NCBI GenBank assembly: GCA_964565415.1
Contig: CAZMEX010000023.1
Location: 1 to 43,895, forward strand
Origin: JAIOSM01 sp964565415
Lineage (GTDB): Bacteria; Desulfobacterota; Desulfobacteria; Desulfobacterales; Desulfobacteraceae
Direction: 5' to 3'
DNA length: 43,895 nt
A program made the translations under genes and the position numbers. The notes under the pieces were generated by a model. The model was not told where the DNA came from and ran no database searches. It saw only the letters and a list, made by a program, of their open reading frames with translations. Shown here piece by piece: positions 16,054 to 25,100 of this stretch; position 1 is the stretch's first letter; each line of letters opens with the position of its first letter.

Positions 16054-17058
16054 ATGGATCAAATAAAAAAACAAGTGCTTGGGCTTATTGAACAAGGGCG
16101 AAGAGATGAGTCAATTAAGCTGCTCTTTGACCTGATCGTTGATTCTGCTGAAAAGAGCGATTTTGATAAGGCAGAGAGTCTGAGGCAAATGCTTGTCCAG
16201 ACAAATTCAATGGCCTTAACGGAAATCGTAACTTCAGGCGAAATTTTAGAGGAGAAAAAATATAGGGCAATTGACCCGGACCATAAAAAAGCCTGGAGAA
16301 AACTCTATAGAGATTTTTCAAACCAGGAGGCGGTTGAATTCTATTGCAGTCTGAAAACTACAGATATCAAGCCGGGAAAAATTATTATTCAACAGGGTAA
16401 ACTTAATGACAAGTTGTTTCTTGTCAATAGAGGCAAGCTTAAAAATATCTACAGGTCAGAAGCAAGCGAGTTTTTTTTAAAGGAAATCTTTGCAGGAGAA
16501 GTTTTTGGTTTGCCAACCTTTTTTTTGATTTCCACAGCTACTACATCTGTTATAGCTGATAGTGAAGTCAACCTCAGCTATATTACACAAAAAAAACTCT
16601 CAGATATTACAGAAAAAGTATCAGGATTTGATACGAAATTGCATGGGTTATGTAAGGGTCTGGTAAGAATTGATACAACTGATGTCATTAACAAACAGAG
16701 TGTTGAACGTCGCCAGCATCAAAGATTTCCTGTTAAGGGATGGGTAACAGCTCACCTTCTGGAGCCTGATGGCAAGCCAAGTGAGCAACCTTTTCAAGGG
16801 TCCTTCCATGATTTATCCATTGGCGGTGCTGCCTTTACAATAAAATCATCAACCCAGGAATATGCACGTTCTTTATTGGGGTCTAAAGCCATTATCAAAC
16901 TCACCTTAAAAAACAGTGCAAATGAATCAGTGGGAGTTAAGAAAGGATGGATTGTCAGCCTTTGCGATAACCTTTTTGATAATTATTTAATAAGCTTTAA
17001 ATTCCATACGCCCCTATCCAAAAAAATTTTACATCAACTCGTCAAAAGATCAAATTAA
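16054..17058 (+). CDS. Cyclic-nucleotide-binding-like plus PilZ domain protein
   Basis: 334 residues. Residues 1-60 are helical. About 95-205 read as a cNMP-binding (Crp-like) beta-roll (IKPGKIIIQQGKLNDKLFLVNRGKL, EIFAGEVFGLPTFF). The classical phosphate-binding cassette RxA is not clear, so ligand binding is uncertain. The C-terminus (about 220-330) is a PilZ domain with the c-di-GMP motif RRQHQRFPV and DLSIGGAAF. No HTH or membrane segment. Likely a c-di-GMP effector that couples two nucleotide or allosteric inputs. The partner is unknown. AAAGG lies before the ATG. Its end overlaps the convergent AOR gene by 4 bp. Confidence 0.8.
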   Translation: MDQIKKQVLGLIEQGRRDESIKLLFDLIVDSAEKSDFDKAESLRQMLVQTNSMALTEIVTSGEILEEKKYRAIDPDHKKAWRKLYRDFSNQEAVEFYCSLKTTDIKPGKIIIQQGKLNDKLFLVNRGKLKNIYRSEASEFFLKEIFAGEVFGLPTFFLISTATTSVIADSEVNLSYITQKKLSDITEKVSGFDTKLHGLCKGLVRIDTTDVINKQSVERRQHQRFPVKGWVTAHLLEPDGKPSEQPFQGSFHDLSIGGAAFTIKSSTQEYARSLLGSKAIIKLTLKNSANESVGVKKGWIVSLCDNLFDNYLISFKFHTPLSKKILHQLVKRSN

Positions 17059-18911
17059 ATAATATTCAGTTGTTTAAGTGTTGCCTCCAAGGGAACTCCC
17101 TGGTCATTAAATCGTCGAATTTTGTAATATTCAGGCAGCATTTTATCCAAAGGCACAACTGTATTATCATTATTAAATTTTCGCCCCTGTTTTAAAAATC
17201 TATGGGGCAGTGTGTCTTCATTATGGGTGACTCCTTCACGAATATTCATATATCGCTCCAACACATGGATACGCTCGCCAGCCTTTATAAATTCTTTATT
17301 GGAAACAGTGATACCAGTGACAGAGCTGTACAGTTTGGTGTAGATCGAATAATCAATAAGTGCAAGTGCCAATGATGGAAAGTGTTGCATCAATATTTTT
17401 AAAATAAAATCAGGTGTATATTTTGTCAAAGGCGGTTCAAAAATAAAAGCGTAGGAGGTAAAAAAACAGGTTTGAAGGGAATTTATGCAGCAACCCAAAT
17501 TTTCAATAAAATTCACCCACTTTGCCTTACCATAAAAGGAGTCTGGATTTAAAAAATTAAAATAGACCTCCTGGGCAATAAGATAGGAAGAGAGATGGCA
17601 CCCACCTCTGTTGGCAACAGCATAGGCAAGCCCCTGTCCAAATGATCCCCTTGGGTCATAAGCTGATATTTCCATTCCCTTGACATGCATTGCAAAGTCT
17701 TTGCCTCCAAACTCTCTAGATAAAACTCTTGTGCCAAGGGCCATTTTTGCCCCGAAATCCTTCATATTTGCAATGTTATAAATCGCCTGTTTTATACCTT
17801 TTTCTGATCCAAACTTGAGATCACTTTGAATCAAACCCTTTGATGAAGCTTCCATGACCCACGCCAGGGTTCCTCCGGTGGAGATCGTATCAAGACCCAG
17901 CCTGCCGCATATATGATTAAATTCAGCAATTGTGTCTAAATCAAAAATACCAAGGCTTGTTCCCATAAGTCCAATGGTTTCATATTCCGGGGCAGACATC
18001 TCTCCTGTCTTGAATTTTCCCCTGTGACCACAGCGGATTATGCAGGGTTTACAAGTGTGATGATAAGTTTCATGTTTTTCTGCCATGAATTCTCCAGAGA
18101 CCTGATCACTTAACTCATGTTTGCTGTCCTGGAAATTGTTAATCGGTAAAACACCTGCTTTAAGGCAATCCCGGACATTGGAGCTGGTGCCGAAATTTCT
18201 GTACCTGACAGCTGTCATATTATTCCGGTTTATGTATTTTGCTGCCCTGGTTTTAACTTTTTTAAACATTATGGGGTCACAAGGTTTTATAAGATAAGCA
18301 CCCCCTGTCGCTCTGACAGCCTTAAGGTTTTTTGAGCCCATGACAGCTCCAAGACCACCTCTTCCCAAAAAGCGGTGTCCCGAGGCCATGTTGGCATAAA
18401 GTACCTGATTTTCTCCGGCAGGTCCTATAACTAAAGATTTTGCTTTTTGAACATCAAGTACTGCCTGGGCATCGGGGATTTCCATGCCCCAAATTTTTTT
18501 TGCATCTTTGAATTCAATGCCCTGTTCAGTGATATCAAGATATATAGGTGCTGCTGCTTTTCCTTTGATAAGCAGTCCATCCCAGCCTGCAGTTTTCAAA
18601 GCAAGACCAAAAGGCCCACCGCAGGAAGATGAAACCATGATACCTGTAAGGGGAGATTTAGTAAGCGCCTCAAACCGCCCTGAACAGGGACCTCCTGTCC
18701 CCATGAGTACCCCGGGCATAAAGGCAATGATATTATCTGGTTCCAATGGATCGTTACCCGGAGTCAAACGGTCAAATAAAAGTTTTAAACCAAGACCTTT
18801 AGCTCCCAGAAAAAGACGGCGTTCATCATCAGTTACCTTGTATATTGTGTGGGTCTGGCTTTCAAGATTAACCTCTAACACTTGATTGCTTGTTCCAATT
18901 ATTTTTTTCAT
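17055..18911 (-). CDS. aor: Aldehyde:ferredoxin oxidoreductase (tungsten/pterin)
   Basis: 618 residues, typical of the AOR family. The N-terminal domain shows LFLGAKGLGLKLLFDRL, the bis-pterin region PLTGIMVSSSCGGPFGLALKTAGWDGLLIKGKA, and RFLGRGGLGAVMGSKNLKAV. The [4Fe-4S] ligands are C-x2-C-x3-C in HTCKPCIIRCG, with a fourth Cys in the NLGCCINSLQTC region. It oxidises aldehydes to acids with ferredoxin, using tungstopterin, in the cytoplasm. Its ATG overlaps the TGA of the upstream SDR gene (ATGA), so the two are translationally coupled and could act on the same aldehyde/alcohol pair. The natural substrate is not readable. Confidence 0.92.
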   Translation of the reverse strand: MKKIIGTSNQVLEVNLESQTHTIYKVTDDERRLFLGAKGLGLKLLFDRLTPGNDPLEPDNIIAFMPGVLMGTGGPCSGRFEALTKSPLTGIMVSSSCGGPFGLALKTAGWDGLLIKGKAAAPIYLDITEQGIEFKDAKKIWGMEIPDAQAVLDVQKAKSLVIGPAGENQVLYANMASGHRFLGRGGLGAVMGSKNLKAVRATGGAYLIKPCDPIMFKKVKTRAAKYINRNNMTAVRYRNFGTSSNVRDCLKAGVLPINNFQDSKHELSDQVSGEFMAEKHETYHHTCKPCIIRCGHRGKFKTGEMSAPEYETIGLMGTSLGIFDLDTIAEFNHICGRLGLDTISTGGTLAWVMEASSKGLIQSDLKFGSEKGIKQAIYNIANMKDFGAKMALGTRVLSREFGGKDFAMHVKGMEISAYDPRGSFGQGLAYAVANRGGCHLSSYLIAQEVYFNFLNPDSFYGKAKWVNFIENLGCCINSLQTCFFTSYAFIFEPPLTKYTPDFILKILMQHFPSLALALIDYSIYTKLYSSVTGITVSNKEFIKAGERIHVLERYMNIREGVTHNEDTLPHRFLKQGRKFNNDNTVVPLDKMLPEYYKIRRFNDQGVPLEATLKQLNII

Positions 18912-19735
18912 TTATTATTCAACTTTTCCTTTTCAATTTTTTTAATTGCAATATTCATAATAAATTCGATAACTGAAGGGAATAATCTCTTTAATAAAAA
19001 AGCAAGTCTGCCGTCAAATCCGGGAATTATCATGAATCTTTTTTTCTGCATAGCTTTAACAAGAACTTTTGCAACATGGGCAGGTTGCATCAGCTTTGCC
19101 TTTGCTGATATCTCTTTTGTCTCTTCAGGTTTAGTAATATTTTCATTTTTAAATCCGGGTGTGTCAGTGTCAGGCGGGCATAGCACTGACACTGCAATGT
19201 TATATTTTCTCAATTCGCTTTTAAGGGCTTCGGAAAAACCGATAATGGCATATTTTGAAGCACAATAGTCTGTAAGCCCAAAAACCCCCACAAACCCTGC
19301 TACGGAGGATACATTAACAATATAACCACCCTGTTCTTTCATATATGGTACAAGGCAGGATACAGCATTAAATATTCCATAAAGATTAATTTTCATTGTC
19401 TCATCAAACTGTTCATGGGAGATATCTTCAAAGTATCTGGGGATTGATCTGCCGGCACAATTTATTAATAGATCAGGAACACCAAAGGAATTTACAGCCT
19501 GGGTCATCTTTTGATTCACTTCTGAATTGTCAGAAACATCAAGCTGCATAAATGAAATCTTCTGTTCTGCTTTGCAGCATTGAGATATCTCTTTAACTGC
19601 CTGTTGCAATTTTTCTTTTCTGCGGGCAAAGATTATCACATCAGATCCAAGGCAAGCCAGCTCCTTTGCAATGGCAAGTCCAATACCTGTTGATCCACCG
19701 GGGACAAATACATTTTTATTTTTAAAATCTTTCAT
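18908..19735 (-). CDS. Short-chain dehydrogenase/reductase
   Basis: Classical SDR. The nucleotide motif is slightly unusual (VPGGSTGIGLAIA). NCAG is followed by the catalytic Ser in VSSVAG and by YCASK (Tyr, Lys). FARRKEKL at the end of beta-2 suggests NADP preference. A C-terminal basic and hydrophobic tail (FLLKRLFPSVIEFIMNIAIKK) may hold it on the membrane. KDSR-like SDRs that reduce 3-ketosphinganine have such a tail, an alternative function. The open frame allows ATG at 19741, but AAGGG is directly against that codon and ideally spaced for the ATG at 19735. It overlaps the AOR start by 4 bp and is divergent from the TetR gene. Confidence 0.85.
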   Translation of the reverse strand: MKDFKNKNVFVPGGSTGIGLAIAKELACLGSDVIIFARRKEKLQQAVKEISQCCKAEQKISFMQLDVSDNSEVNQKMTQAVNSFGVPDLLINCAGRSIPRYFEDISHEQFDETMKINLYGIFNAVSCLVPYMKEQGGYIVNVSSVAGFVGVFGLTDYCASKYAIIGFSEALKSELRKYNIAVSVLCPPDTDTPGFKNENITKPEETKEISAKAKLMQPAHVAKVLVKAMQKKRFMIIPGFDGRLAFLLKRLFPSVIEFIMNIAIKKIEKEKLNNK

Positions 19736-19832
19736 ATACATCCCTTAGGATAATACTGTTTTAATAGTAAAAATCAACTTAAAATATTTTGATAATACAG
19801 GAGCAAGGCTTGGGTGAAAATAAGATAAAACC

Positions 19833-19860
19833 TTGACAAGGTTAGGTAAAAATGTAAAGA
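19833..19860 (+). promoter_or_regulatory. Promoter of the tetR-icmF operon
   Basis: TTGACA (19833-19838), 16-bp spacer, TAAAGA (19855-19860). The palindromic operator begins 8 bp after the -10, covering the expected start point, so repression by blocking RNA polymerase is likely. Confidence 0.55.
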
Positions 19861-19867
19861 ATTTATA

Positions 19868-19885
19868 TGACTGAGCGCTCGTTCA
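19868..19885. promoter_or_regulatory. TetR-family operator palindrome
   Basis: TGActGAGCGCTCgtTCA: perfect dyad in 14 of 18 positions around GAGCGCTC. It lies between the divergent tetR and SDR-AOR operons and 37 bp before the TTG start of tetR. This is the expected position for an autoregulatory TetR site. Confidence 0.65.
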
Positions 19886-19921
19886 AAGAACCAAAAGGTT
19901 TTACTGCTAAGGAGTTGTGAT

Positions 19922-20569
19922 TTGACAAAAAAAAAGAAGAACTTAGATATAAATGAAGTCCCGACTCAGATAAAAAACCCTGAGCTTGTTCAACAGAGAA
20001 GAAGGCAGATTATTGATTCCACTGTTACACTTTTTATTGAGCATGGATACCACAATACTACAACCAGGATGATTGCAAAAGCATCTGGATTTTCCATCGG
20101 GTCACTGTATGAGTACGTAAGTTCTAAAGAAGATTTGTTATATCTTGTTTGCCAGACCATACACAGCGAGGTTAATACTGCGGTTGAAGAAGCCTTGTCC
20201 CGCAAGGGGGATGAGAGAGAAAGACTTGCCGAAGTAATACGTGAGTATTTATATGTATGTGATGAAATGTCGGATCATGTTTTGTTAATGTACCAGGTGA
20301 CCCAATTTCTGCCAAAAAAATGGGAGCATAGAGTACTTGAAAATGAGCTTAATATTACAAATATATTTATTGATATATTAAAAGATCTTTGCGGGAAAGG
20401 GGAATTTCCTAAATTTGATGATAAAACAATTAACCTTATGGGGCATAATATTTCAGTGCTTGGTCATATGTGGGCATTCAGGCGATGGAATTTGAAAAAT
20501 GATTACTCAATTGAGCAATATATAAAAACCCAGACTGATTTTATTCTTGGGTTTGCTTTTCAAAATTAA
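19922..20569 (+). CDS. TetR/AcrR family transcriptional regulator
   Basis: 215 residues from a TTG start with GGAG 7 nt upstream. The N-terminal HTH is clear: RRRQIIDSTVTLFIEHGYHNTTTRMIAKASGFSIGSLYEYVSSKEDLLYLV (about residues 26-76). The C-terminal ligand domain is all-helical and unassigned. It is directly upstream of the IcmF-type mutase (17 bp), so an acyl-CoA effector is likely, as with FadR/PsrA-like TetR proteins. This is inference from context. It probably controls its own operon and perhaps the divergent SDR-AOR pair through the palindrome at 19868. Confidence 0.9.
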   Translation: MTKKKKNLDINEVPTQIKNPELVQQRRRQIIDSTVTLFIEHGYHNTTTRMIAKASGFSIGSLYEYVSSKEDLLYLVCQTIHSEVNTAVEEALSRKGDERERLAEVIREYLYVCDEMSDHVLLMYQVTQFLPKKWEHRVLENELNITNIFIDILKDLCGKGEFPKFDDKTINLMGHNISVLGHMWAFRRWNLKNDYSIEQYIKTQTDFILGFAFQN

Positions 20570-20586
20570 TTTATCAGGAGATAGAC

Positions 20587-23500
20587 ATGGCTGTTTTAGA
20601 AGAGATATATAAATCAAAGAATTTAATAAGAGTTGTGACTGCAACTTCATTATTTGATGGTCATGATGTGTCGATTAATATTATGAGAAGAATTCTTCAA
20701 GATTCTGGAGTTGAAGTGATTCATCTTGGACACAACAGATCAGCAGAAGAGGTGGTTGATGCTGCCATAGAAGAAGATGCCCAGGGACTTGCTGTTTCAA
20801 GTTATCAGGGTGGACACATTGAATATTTTAAATATATTGTGGATCTTTTAAAAGAAAAAAATGCTTCTCACATTAAAATTTTTGGCGGTGGCGGCGGAGT
20901 TATTATCCCTTCTGAAATAAAAGAGCTGCAAAAGTATGGTGTAACCAGAATATACTCTCCAGAAGATGGTGCAAAAATGGGGCTCCAGGGAATTATTAAT
21001 GATAAAATCAAAAGCATGGATTTCCCAACTGTAGATTTCAAGAGTCTTGATTATTCTAAACTTAAAGTGAGTGAAAAATATATAACTGCAAATTTTATAT
21101 CTGCGGTTCAAACTGCTAAATCGGAAGATGAAAATATTTTCAAAGAGATTACCTCTAAAATATCTAAAATGGCTGCCGGGAAAAATGTGCCGGTAATAGG
21201 GCTTACAGGGACTGGCGGAGCAGGTAAATCATCAATCACCGATGAAATAATCTTGAGGCTTCTCATGGATTTTAGCGACCTCAGTATTGCTATAATAAGT
21301 TGTGACCCCTCAAGGCGTAAAACCGGCGGAGCTCTTTTGGGCGATAGAATTCGTATGAATTCTATTGAGACAGGCAGAGTATACATGCGTTCCCTTGCCA
21401 CACGAGAAGCACAGAGTGAACTTCCTGAAATCCTTCCCGATGCAATTGAAGTTGTAAAAGCAGCTGGATACGATATTATTATAGCTGAAACAGCAGGTAT
21501 TGGTCAGGGTGATTCAAGGATAGTTGACCTGTGTGATATAGCAATCTATGTTATGACAGCAGAATTTGGAGCTCCTTCCCAGCTTGAAAAGATTGACATG
21601 CTCGACTATGCAGATATTGTAGCTGTAAATAAATTTGAGAAGAAAGGGAGTGAAGATGCCTTAAGGGATGTGCGAAAGCAGATGCAGAGAAACAGGAAAG
21701 CCTGGGATAAACCGCCGGGAGAGATGCCGGCTTTTGGTACAATTGCATCTAAATTTAATGATGATGGCGTAACTGCATTTTATCATGAAATTTTGAGGTT
21801 GATCAAACAAAAAAAAGGTATCCATCTTAAAACTTCACTGCAAAAAAAGAGTGTTAAAGAGTCAACTTCAAAAACCATTATAATTCCGGGCAGCAGGGCA
21901 AGATACCTTTCTGAGATATCTGACTCCGTGAGAAAATACCATAAAAAAACTGAGGAACAATCTAAAGCTGTAAGGGAGCGCTGGCACCTTCAAGAGACTG
22001 AAAAATTAATAACCAAGCCCGGCTCAGATAATCTTGCAGACACAATTGAGGCATTAAAAGATGCAATACACGCCTTTGACAATAAGATTGATAAAGAGAC
22101 AGATGAAACACTTCAGGAGTTTGAGAAATTAGAAGAGATTTATACGTCAGATAATCTTGTCTACAAGGTTCGCGACAAAGAGTTTAAGATACCTCTTTTT
22201 ACCAAATCTCTTTCCGGTTCAAAAATTCCTAAAATTGCCCTTCCTAAGTATAAAGACCCGGGCGAATATTATAGATGGATGAGAAATGAGAATGTTGCAG
22301 GCAATTTTCCTTACACTGCAGGGGGTTTTCCTTTAAAACGCGCTGATGAAGACCCCACAAGGATGTTTGCCGGCGAGGGCGGTCCCTTTGATACAAATAA
22401 GAGATTTAAACTTCTTTCGGAAAATTACCCTGCAAAAAGGCTTTCAACTGCCTTTGATTCAGTTACGCTTTATGGAAGAGACCCGGATCGAAGACCTGAT
22501 ATATACGGTAAAATTGGTACCTCAGGTGTTTCAATATGTACCCTTGAAGATGCAAAAGTGCTTTACAGCGGGTTTGATTTGTGTGCCCCAAACACATCAG
22601 TATCAATGACCATTAACGGACCTGCCCCCATGATGCTTGCCATGTTTATGAATACTGTTATTGAACAGCAGGTGGATCAGTACAGGGAAAAAAATAAAAA
22701 GGAACCCTCAAAAGAGCAGTATAAAAAGATAAAAGAAAAAGCATTGTCAAATGTAAGGGGCACTATCCAGGCAGATATTTTAAAAGAAGACCAGGGGCAG
22801 AACACCTGCATTTTTTCCATTGAGTTTGCCTTGAAGATGATGGGAGATATCCAGCAATATTTTAATGATAACAATGTAAGAAATTTTTACTCTGTTTCAA
22901 TCTCTGGATATCATATTGCTGAAGCTGGAGCAAACCCTATAACACAGCTTGCATTAACCCTTGCCAACGGTTTTACCTATGTTGAATATTATCTTTCAAG
23001 GGGTATGGACATTGATACTTTTGCACCTTCACTTTCATTCTTTTTTTCCAATGGCATGGACCCTGAGTACACTGTGATTGGCAGAGTTGCAAGGCGTATC
23101 TGGGCCGTTGCAATGAAAAATCTTTACAAGGCAAATGAAAAATCCCAGAAACTTAAATACCATATCCAGACTTCCGGGAGATCTCTCCATGCCCAGGAGA
23201 TTCAATTTAATGACATAAGGACAACCTTGCAGGCGTTGTGTGCAGTCTATGACAATTGCAACAGCCTTCATACAAATGCCTATGATGAGGCAATTACAAC
23301 ACCCACTGAAGAATCTGTAAGAAGAGCCATGGCAATTCAATTGATTATAAATCGAGAGTGGGGACTTTCAAAAAATGAAAATACTCTCCAGGGCAGCTTT
23401 GTTGTGGATGAATTAACCGATCTTGTTGAGGAGGCTGTATTACTGGAGTTTGATCAAATTACAGAGAGGGGCGGAGTGTTAGGAGCCATGGAAACCGGTT

Positions 23501-23859
23501 TCCAGAGAGGTAAGATCCAGGAAGAATCCATGTATTATGAGCACCTGAAACACTCTGGTGATTTTCCCATAGTGGGTGTAAATACTTTTCAAAGTGAAAC
23601 TGAAAATGATTCTATTTCAGATTTTATTGAACTTGCCCGGTCAACTGATGAACAAAAAGATCAACAACTGGCACGATTAAAGGACTTTAAAGATAAGAAC
23701 AGGGATAAATCTGAAAAAGCACTGGAAAAACTGCAGAAAACAGCCCTTGAAGGTGGAAACATGTTTGCCCAGTTGATGGAGACTGTTAAATATTGTTCTC
23801 TGGGAAGTATTACTCAAGCTTTGTATAATGTGGGTGGAAAATACAGAAGAAATATGTGA
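20587..23859 (+). CDS. icmF: Fused isobutyryl-CoA mutase IcmF (B12 domain, MeaB-like GTPase, mutase)
   Basis: 1090 residues, matching the ~1090 of IcmF. Residues about 12-145 are the cobalamin-binding domain with the base-off DGHD motif (about 24-27). About 165-410 is a MeaB-like G-protein chaperone with P-loop GLTGTGGAGKSS (about 205-216) and a downstream DIVAVNKFEKKG. About 540-1085 is the large-subunit TIM barrel and dimer region (YRWMRNENVAGNFPYTAGGFP, GRDPDRRPDIYGKIGTSGVS, VSISGYHIAEAGANP). It interconverts isobutyryl-CoA and butyryl-CoA using adenosylcobalamin. Some IcmF-like enzymes prefer isovaleryl/pivalyl-CoA, and the deciding residues were not resolved by eye. CAGGAG precedes the ATG. 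Neighbours point to branched/short-chain acyl-CoA oxidation. Confidence 0.93.
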   Translation: MAVLEEIYKSKNLIRVVTATSLFDGHDVSINIMRRILQDSGVEVIHLGHNRSAEEVVDAAIEEDAQGLAVSSYQGGHIEYFKYIVDLLKEKNASHIKIFGGGGGVIIPSEIKELQKYGVTRIYSPEDGAKMGLQGIINDKIKSMDFPTVDFKSLDYSKLKVSEKYITANFISAVQTAKSEDENIFKEITSKISKMAAGKNVPVIGLTGTGGAGKSSITDEIILRLLMDFSDLSIAIISCDPSRRKTGGALLGDRIRMNSIETGRVYMRSLATREAQSELPEILPDAIEVVKAAGYDIIIAETAGIGQGDSRIVDLCDIAIYVMTAEFGAPSQLEKIDMLDYADIVAVNKFEKKGSEDALRDVRKQMQRNRKAWDKPPGEMPAFGTIASKFNDDGVTAFYHEILRLIKQKKGIHLKTSLQKKSVKESTSKTIIIPGSRARYLSEISDSVRKYHKKTEEQSKAVRERWHLQETEKLITKPGSDNLADTIEALKDAIHAFDNKIDKETDETLQEFEKLEEIYTSDNLVYKVRDKEFKIPLFTKSLSGSKIPKIALPKYKDPGEYYRWMRNENVAGNFPYTAGGFPLKRADEDPTRMFAGEGGPFDTNKRFKLLSENYPAKRLSTAFDSVTLYGRDPDRRPDIYGKIGTSGVSICTLEDAKVLYSGFDLCAPNTSVSMTINGPAPMMLAMFMNTVIEQQVDQYREKNKKEPSKEQYKKIKEKALSNVRGTIQADILKEDQGQNTCIFSIEFALKMMGDIQQYFNDNNVRNFYSVSISGYHIAEAGANPITQLALTLANGFTYVEYYLSRGMDIDTFAPSLSFFFSNGMDPEYTVIGRVARRIWAVAMKNLYKANEKSQKLKYHIQTSGRSLHAQEIQFNDIRTTLQALCAVYDNCNSLHTNAYDEAITTPTEESVRRAMAIQLIINREWGLSKNENTLQGSFVVDELTDLVEEAVLLEFDQITERGGVLGAMETGFQRGKIQEESMYYEHLKHSGDFPIVGVNTFQSETENDSISDFIELARSTDEQKDQQLARLKDFKDKNRDKSEKALEKLQKTALEGGNMFAQLMETVKYCSLGSITQALYNVGGKYRRNM

Positions 23860-23896
23860 AAATAAGAGTTTATAATGATTCAGGAGAAAAATTGAT

Positions 23897-25072
23897 ATGG
23901 AAAAAGCAGTAATTGTAAGTGCAGCAAGGACGCCTCTTGGAAGTTTTGGAGGCTCTTTAAGTAAAATAGGTGCAACTGATCTTGGTGCCCATGTAATAAA
24001 AGAGGCAGTAAAAAGAGCAGGGATTGAAGGAGAGCAGGTAAACGAGTGCATTATGGGCATGGTGCTTCCCTGTGGTTACGGACAAAATCCTTCAAGGCAG
24101 GCTGCAATCAAAGCAGGTCTTGGCTGGGATGCAGAGTCCATTACTATAAATAAAGTGTGCGGTTCTGCTCTAAAAGCTGTTATGCTCGCAGCCCAGGCAA
24201 TACAATGCGGTGATGCTGAAATTATTGTGGCAGGCGGCATGGAGAATATGAGCATGGCACCCTATTATCTTGATAAAGCAAGATGGGGACATAGAATGGG
24301 ACCTGGCAAAATAGAGGATCACATGGTCCACGATGGCTTGTGGGACATTGTAAATGATTTTCATATGGGTATGTCCAATGAGTTGAGTTCTGAAAAGTGG
24401 GAAATTACCAGGGAAGATCAGGATAAATTTGCTGCTGAATCTTATAAGCGTGCATGCCAGGCCATAAAAGAGAAAAAATTTACAGATGAGATAGCCCCTG
24501 TTGAGATTCCCCAGCGCAAAGGCGACCCTCTAATATTTGATACTGATGAGTGCCCCCAGGAGACAAATTTTGAAAAGCTTTCTAAAATGCGCCCTGCTTT
24601 TAAAAAAGACGGCAGAGGCACAGCTGGCAATGCTTCCATAATCAGTGATGGAGCAGCAGCAGTTATTGTTATGAGTGAAACAAAGGCAAAGGAGCAAGGC
24701 TGTGAAATCATGGCTGAAATTGGAGCCCAGGCTTCCCATGGTATTGATATGAAATATGTATTGATGGCGCCCATATATGCAATCCCCAAAGTGTTGAAAA
24801 AGGAAGGGATCAGCCTTTTAGATATTGACCTTTTTGAAATAAATGAAGCTTTTGCAGGAAGTTCTGTTGGTATTAACAAGGTTCTTGAACTTGATACTTC
24901 AAAAGTTAATGTTAACGGAGGAAGTGTTGCCATGGGGCATCCAATAGGAGCAAGCGGTGCCAGGGTTCTTACAACACTTCTTTATGAAATGAAAAAACAG
25001 TCTGCAAAAAAAGGACTTGCCTCTCTCTGCCTTGGTGGTGGAGAAGCAGTTGCTCTGATTTTAAACATGTAA
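23897..25072 (+). CDS. Acetyl-CoA C-acetyltransferase (thiolase)
   Basis: 391 residues, normal for the biosynthetic/degradative short-chain thiolases. The nucleophile Cys is in NKVCGSALKAV (about residue 88). The second active-site pair is GHPIGASGAR (His) and CLGGGEA (Cys) at the C-terminus; NEAFAGSS is also present. It cleaves or forms acetoacetyl-CoA. It is 37 bp after icmF and 28 bp before the 3-hydroxybutyryl-CoA dehydrogenase, so together they carry out the last two steps of butyryl-CoA oxidation to acetyl-CoA. Acyl-CoA dehydrogenase and crotonase are not in the window. Confidence 0.93.
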   Translation: MEKAVIVSAARTPLGSFGGSLSKIGATDLGAHVIKEAVKRAGIEGEQVNECIMGMVLPCGYGQNPSRQAAIKAGLGWDAESITINKVCGSALKAVMLAAQAIQCGDAEIIVAGGMENMSMAPYYLDKARWGHRMGPGKIEDHMVHDGLWDIVNDFHMGMSNELSSEKWEITREDQDKFAAESYKRACQAIKEKKFTDEIAPVEIPQRKGDPLIFDTDECPQETNFEKLSKMRPAFKKDGRGTAGNASIISDGAAAVIVMSETKAKEQGCEIMAEIGAQASHGIDMKYVLMAPIYAIPKVLKKEGISLLDIDLFEINEAFAGSSVGINKVLELDTSKVNVNGGSVAMGHPIGASGARVLTTLLYEMKKQSAKKGLASLCLGGGEAVALILNM

Positions 25073-25100
25073 TTTAAAATTATTATCATAAGGAAAAAAC

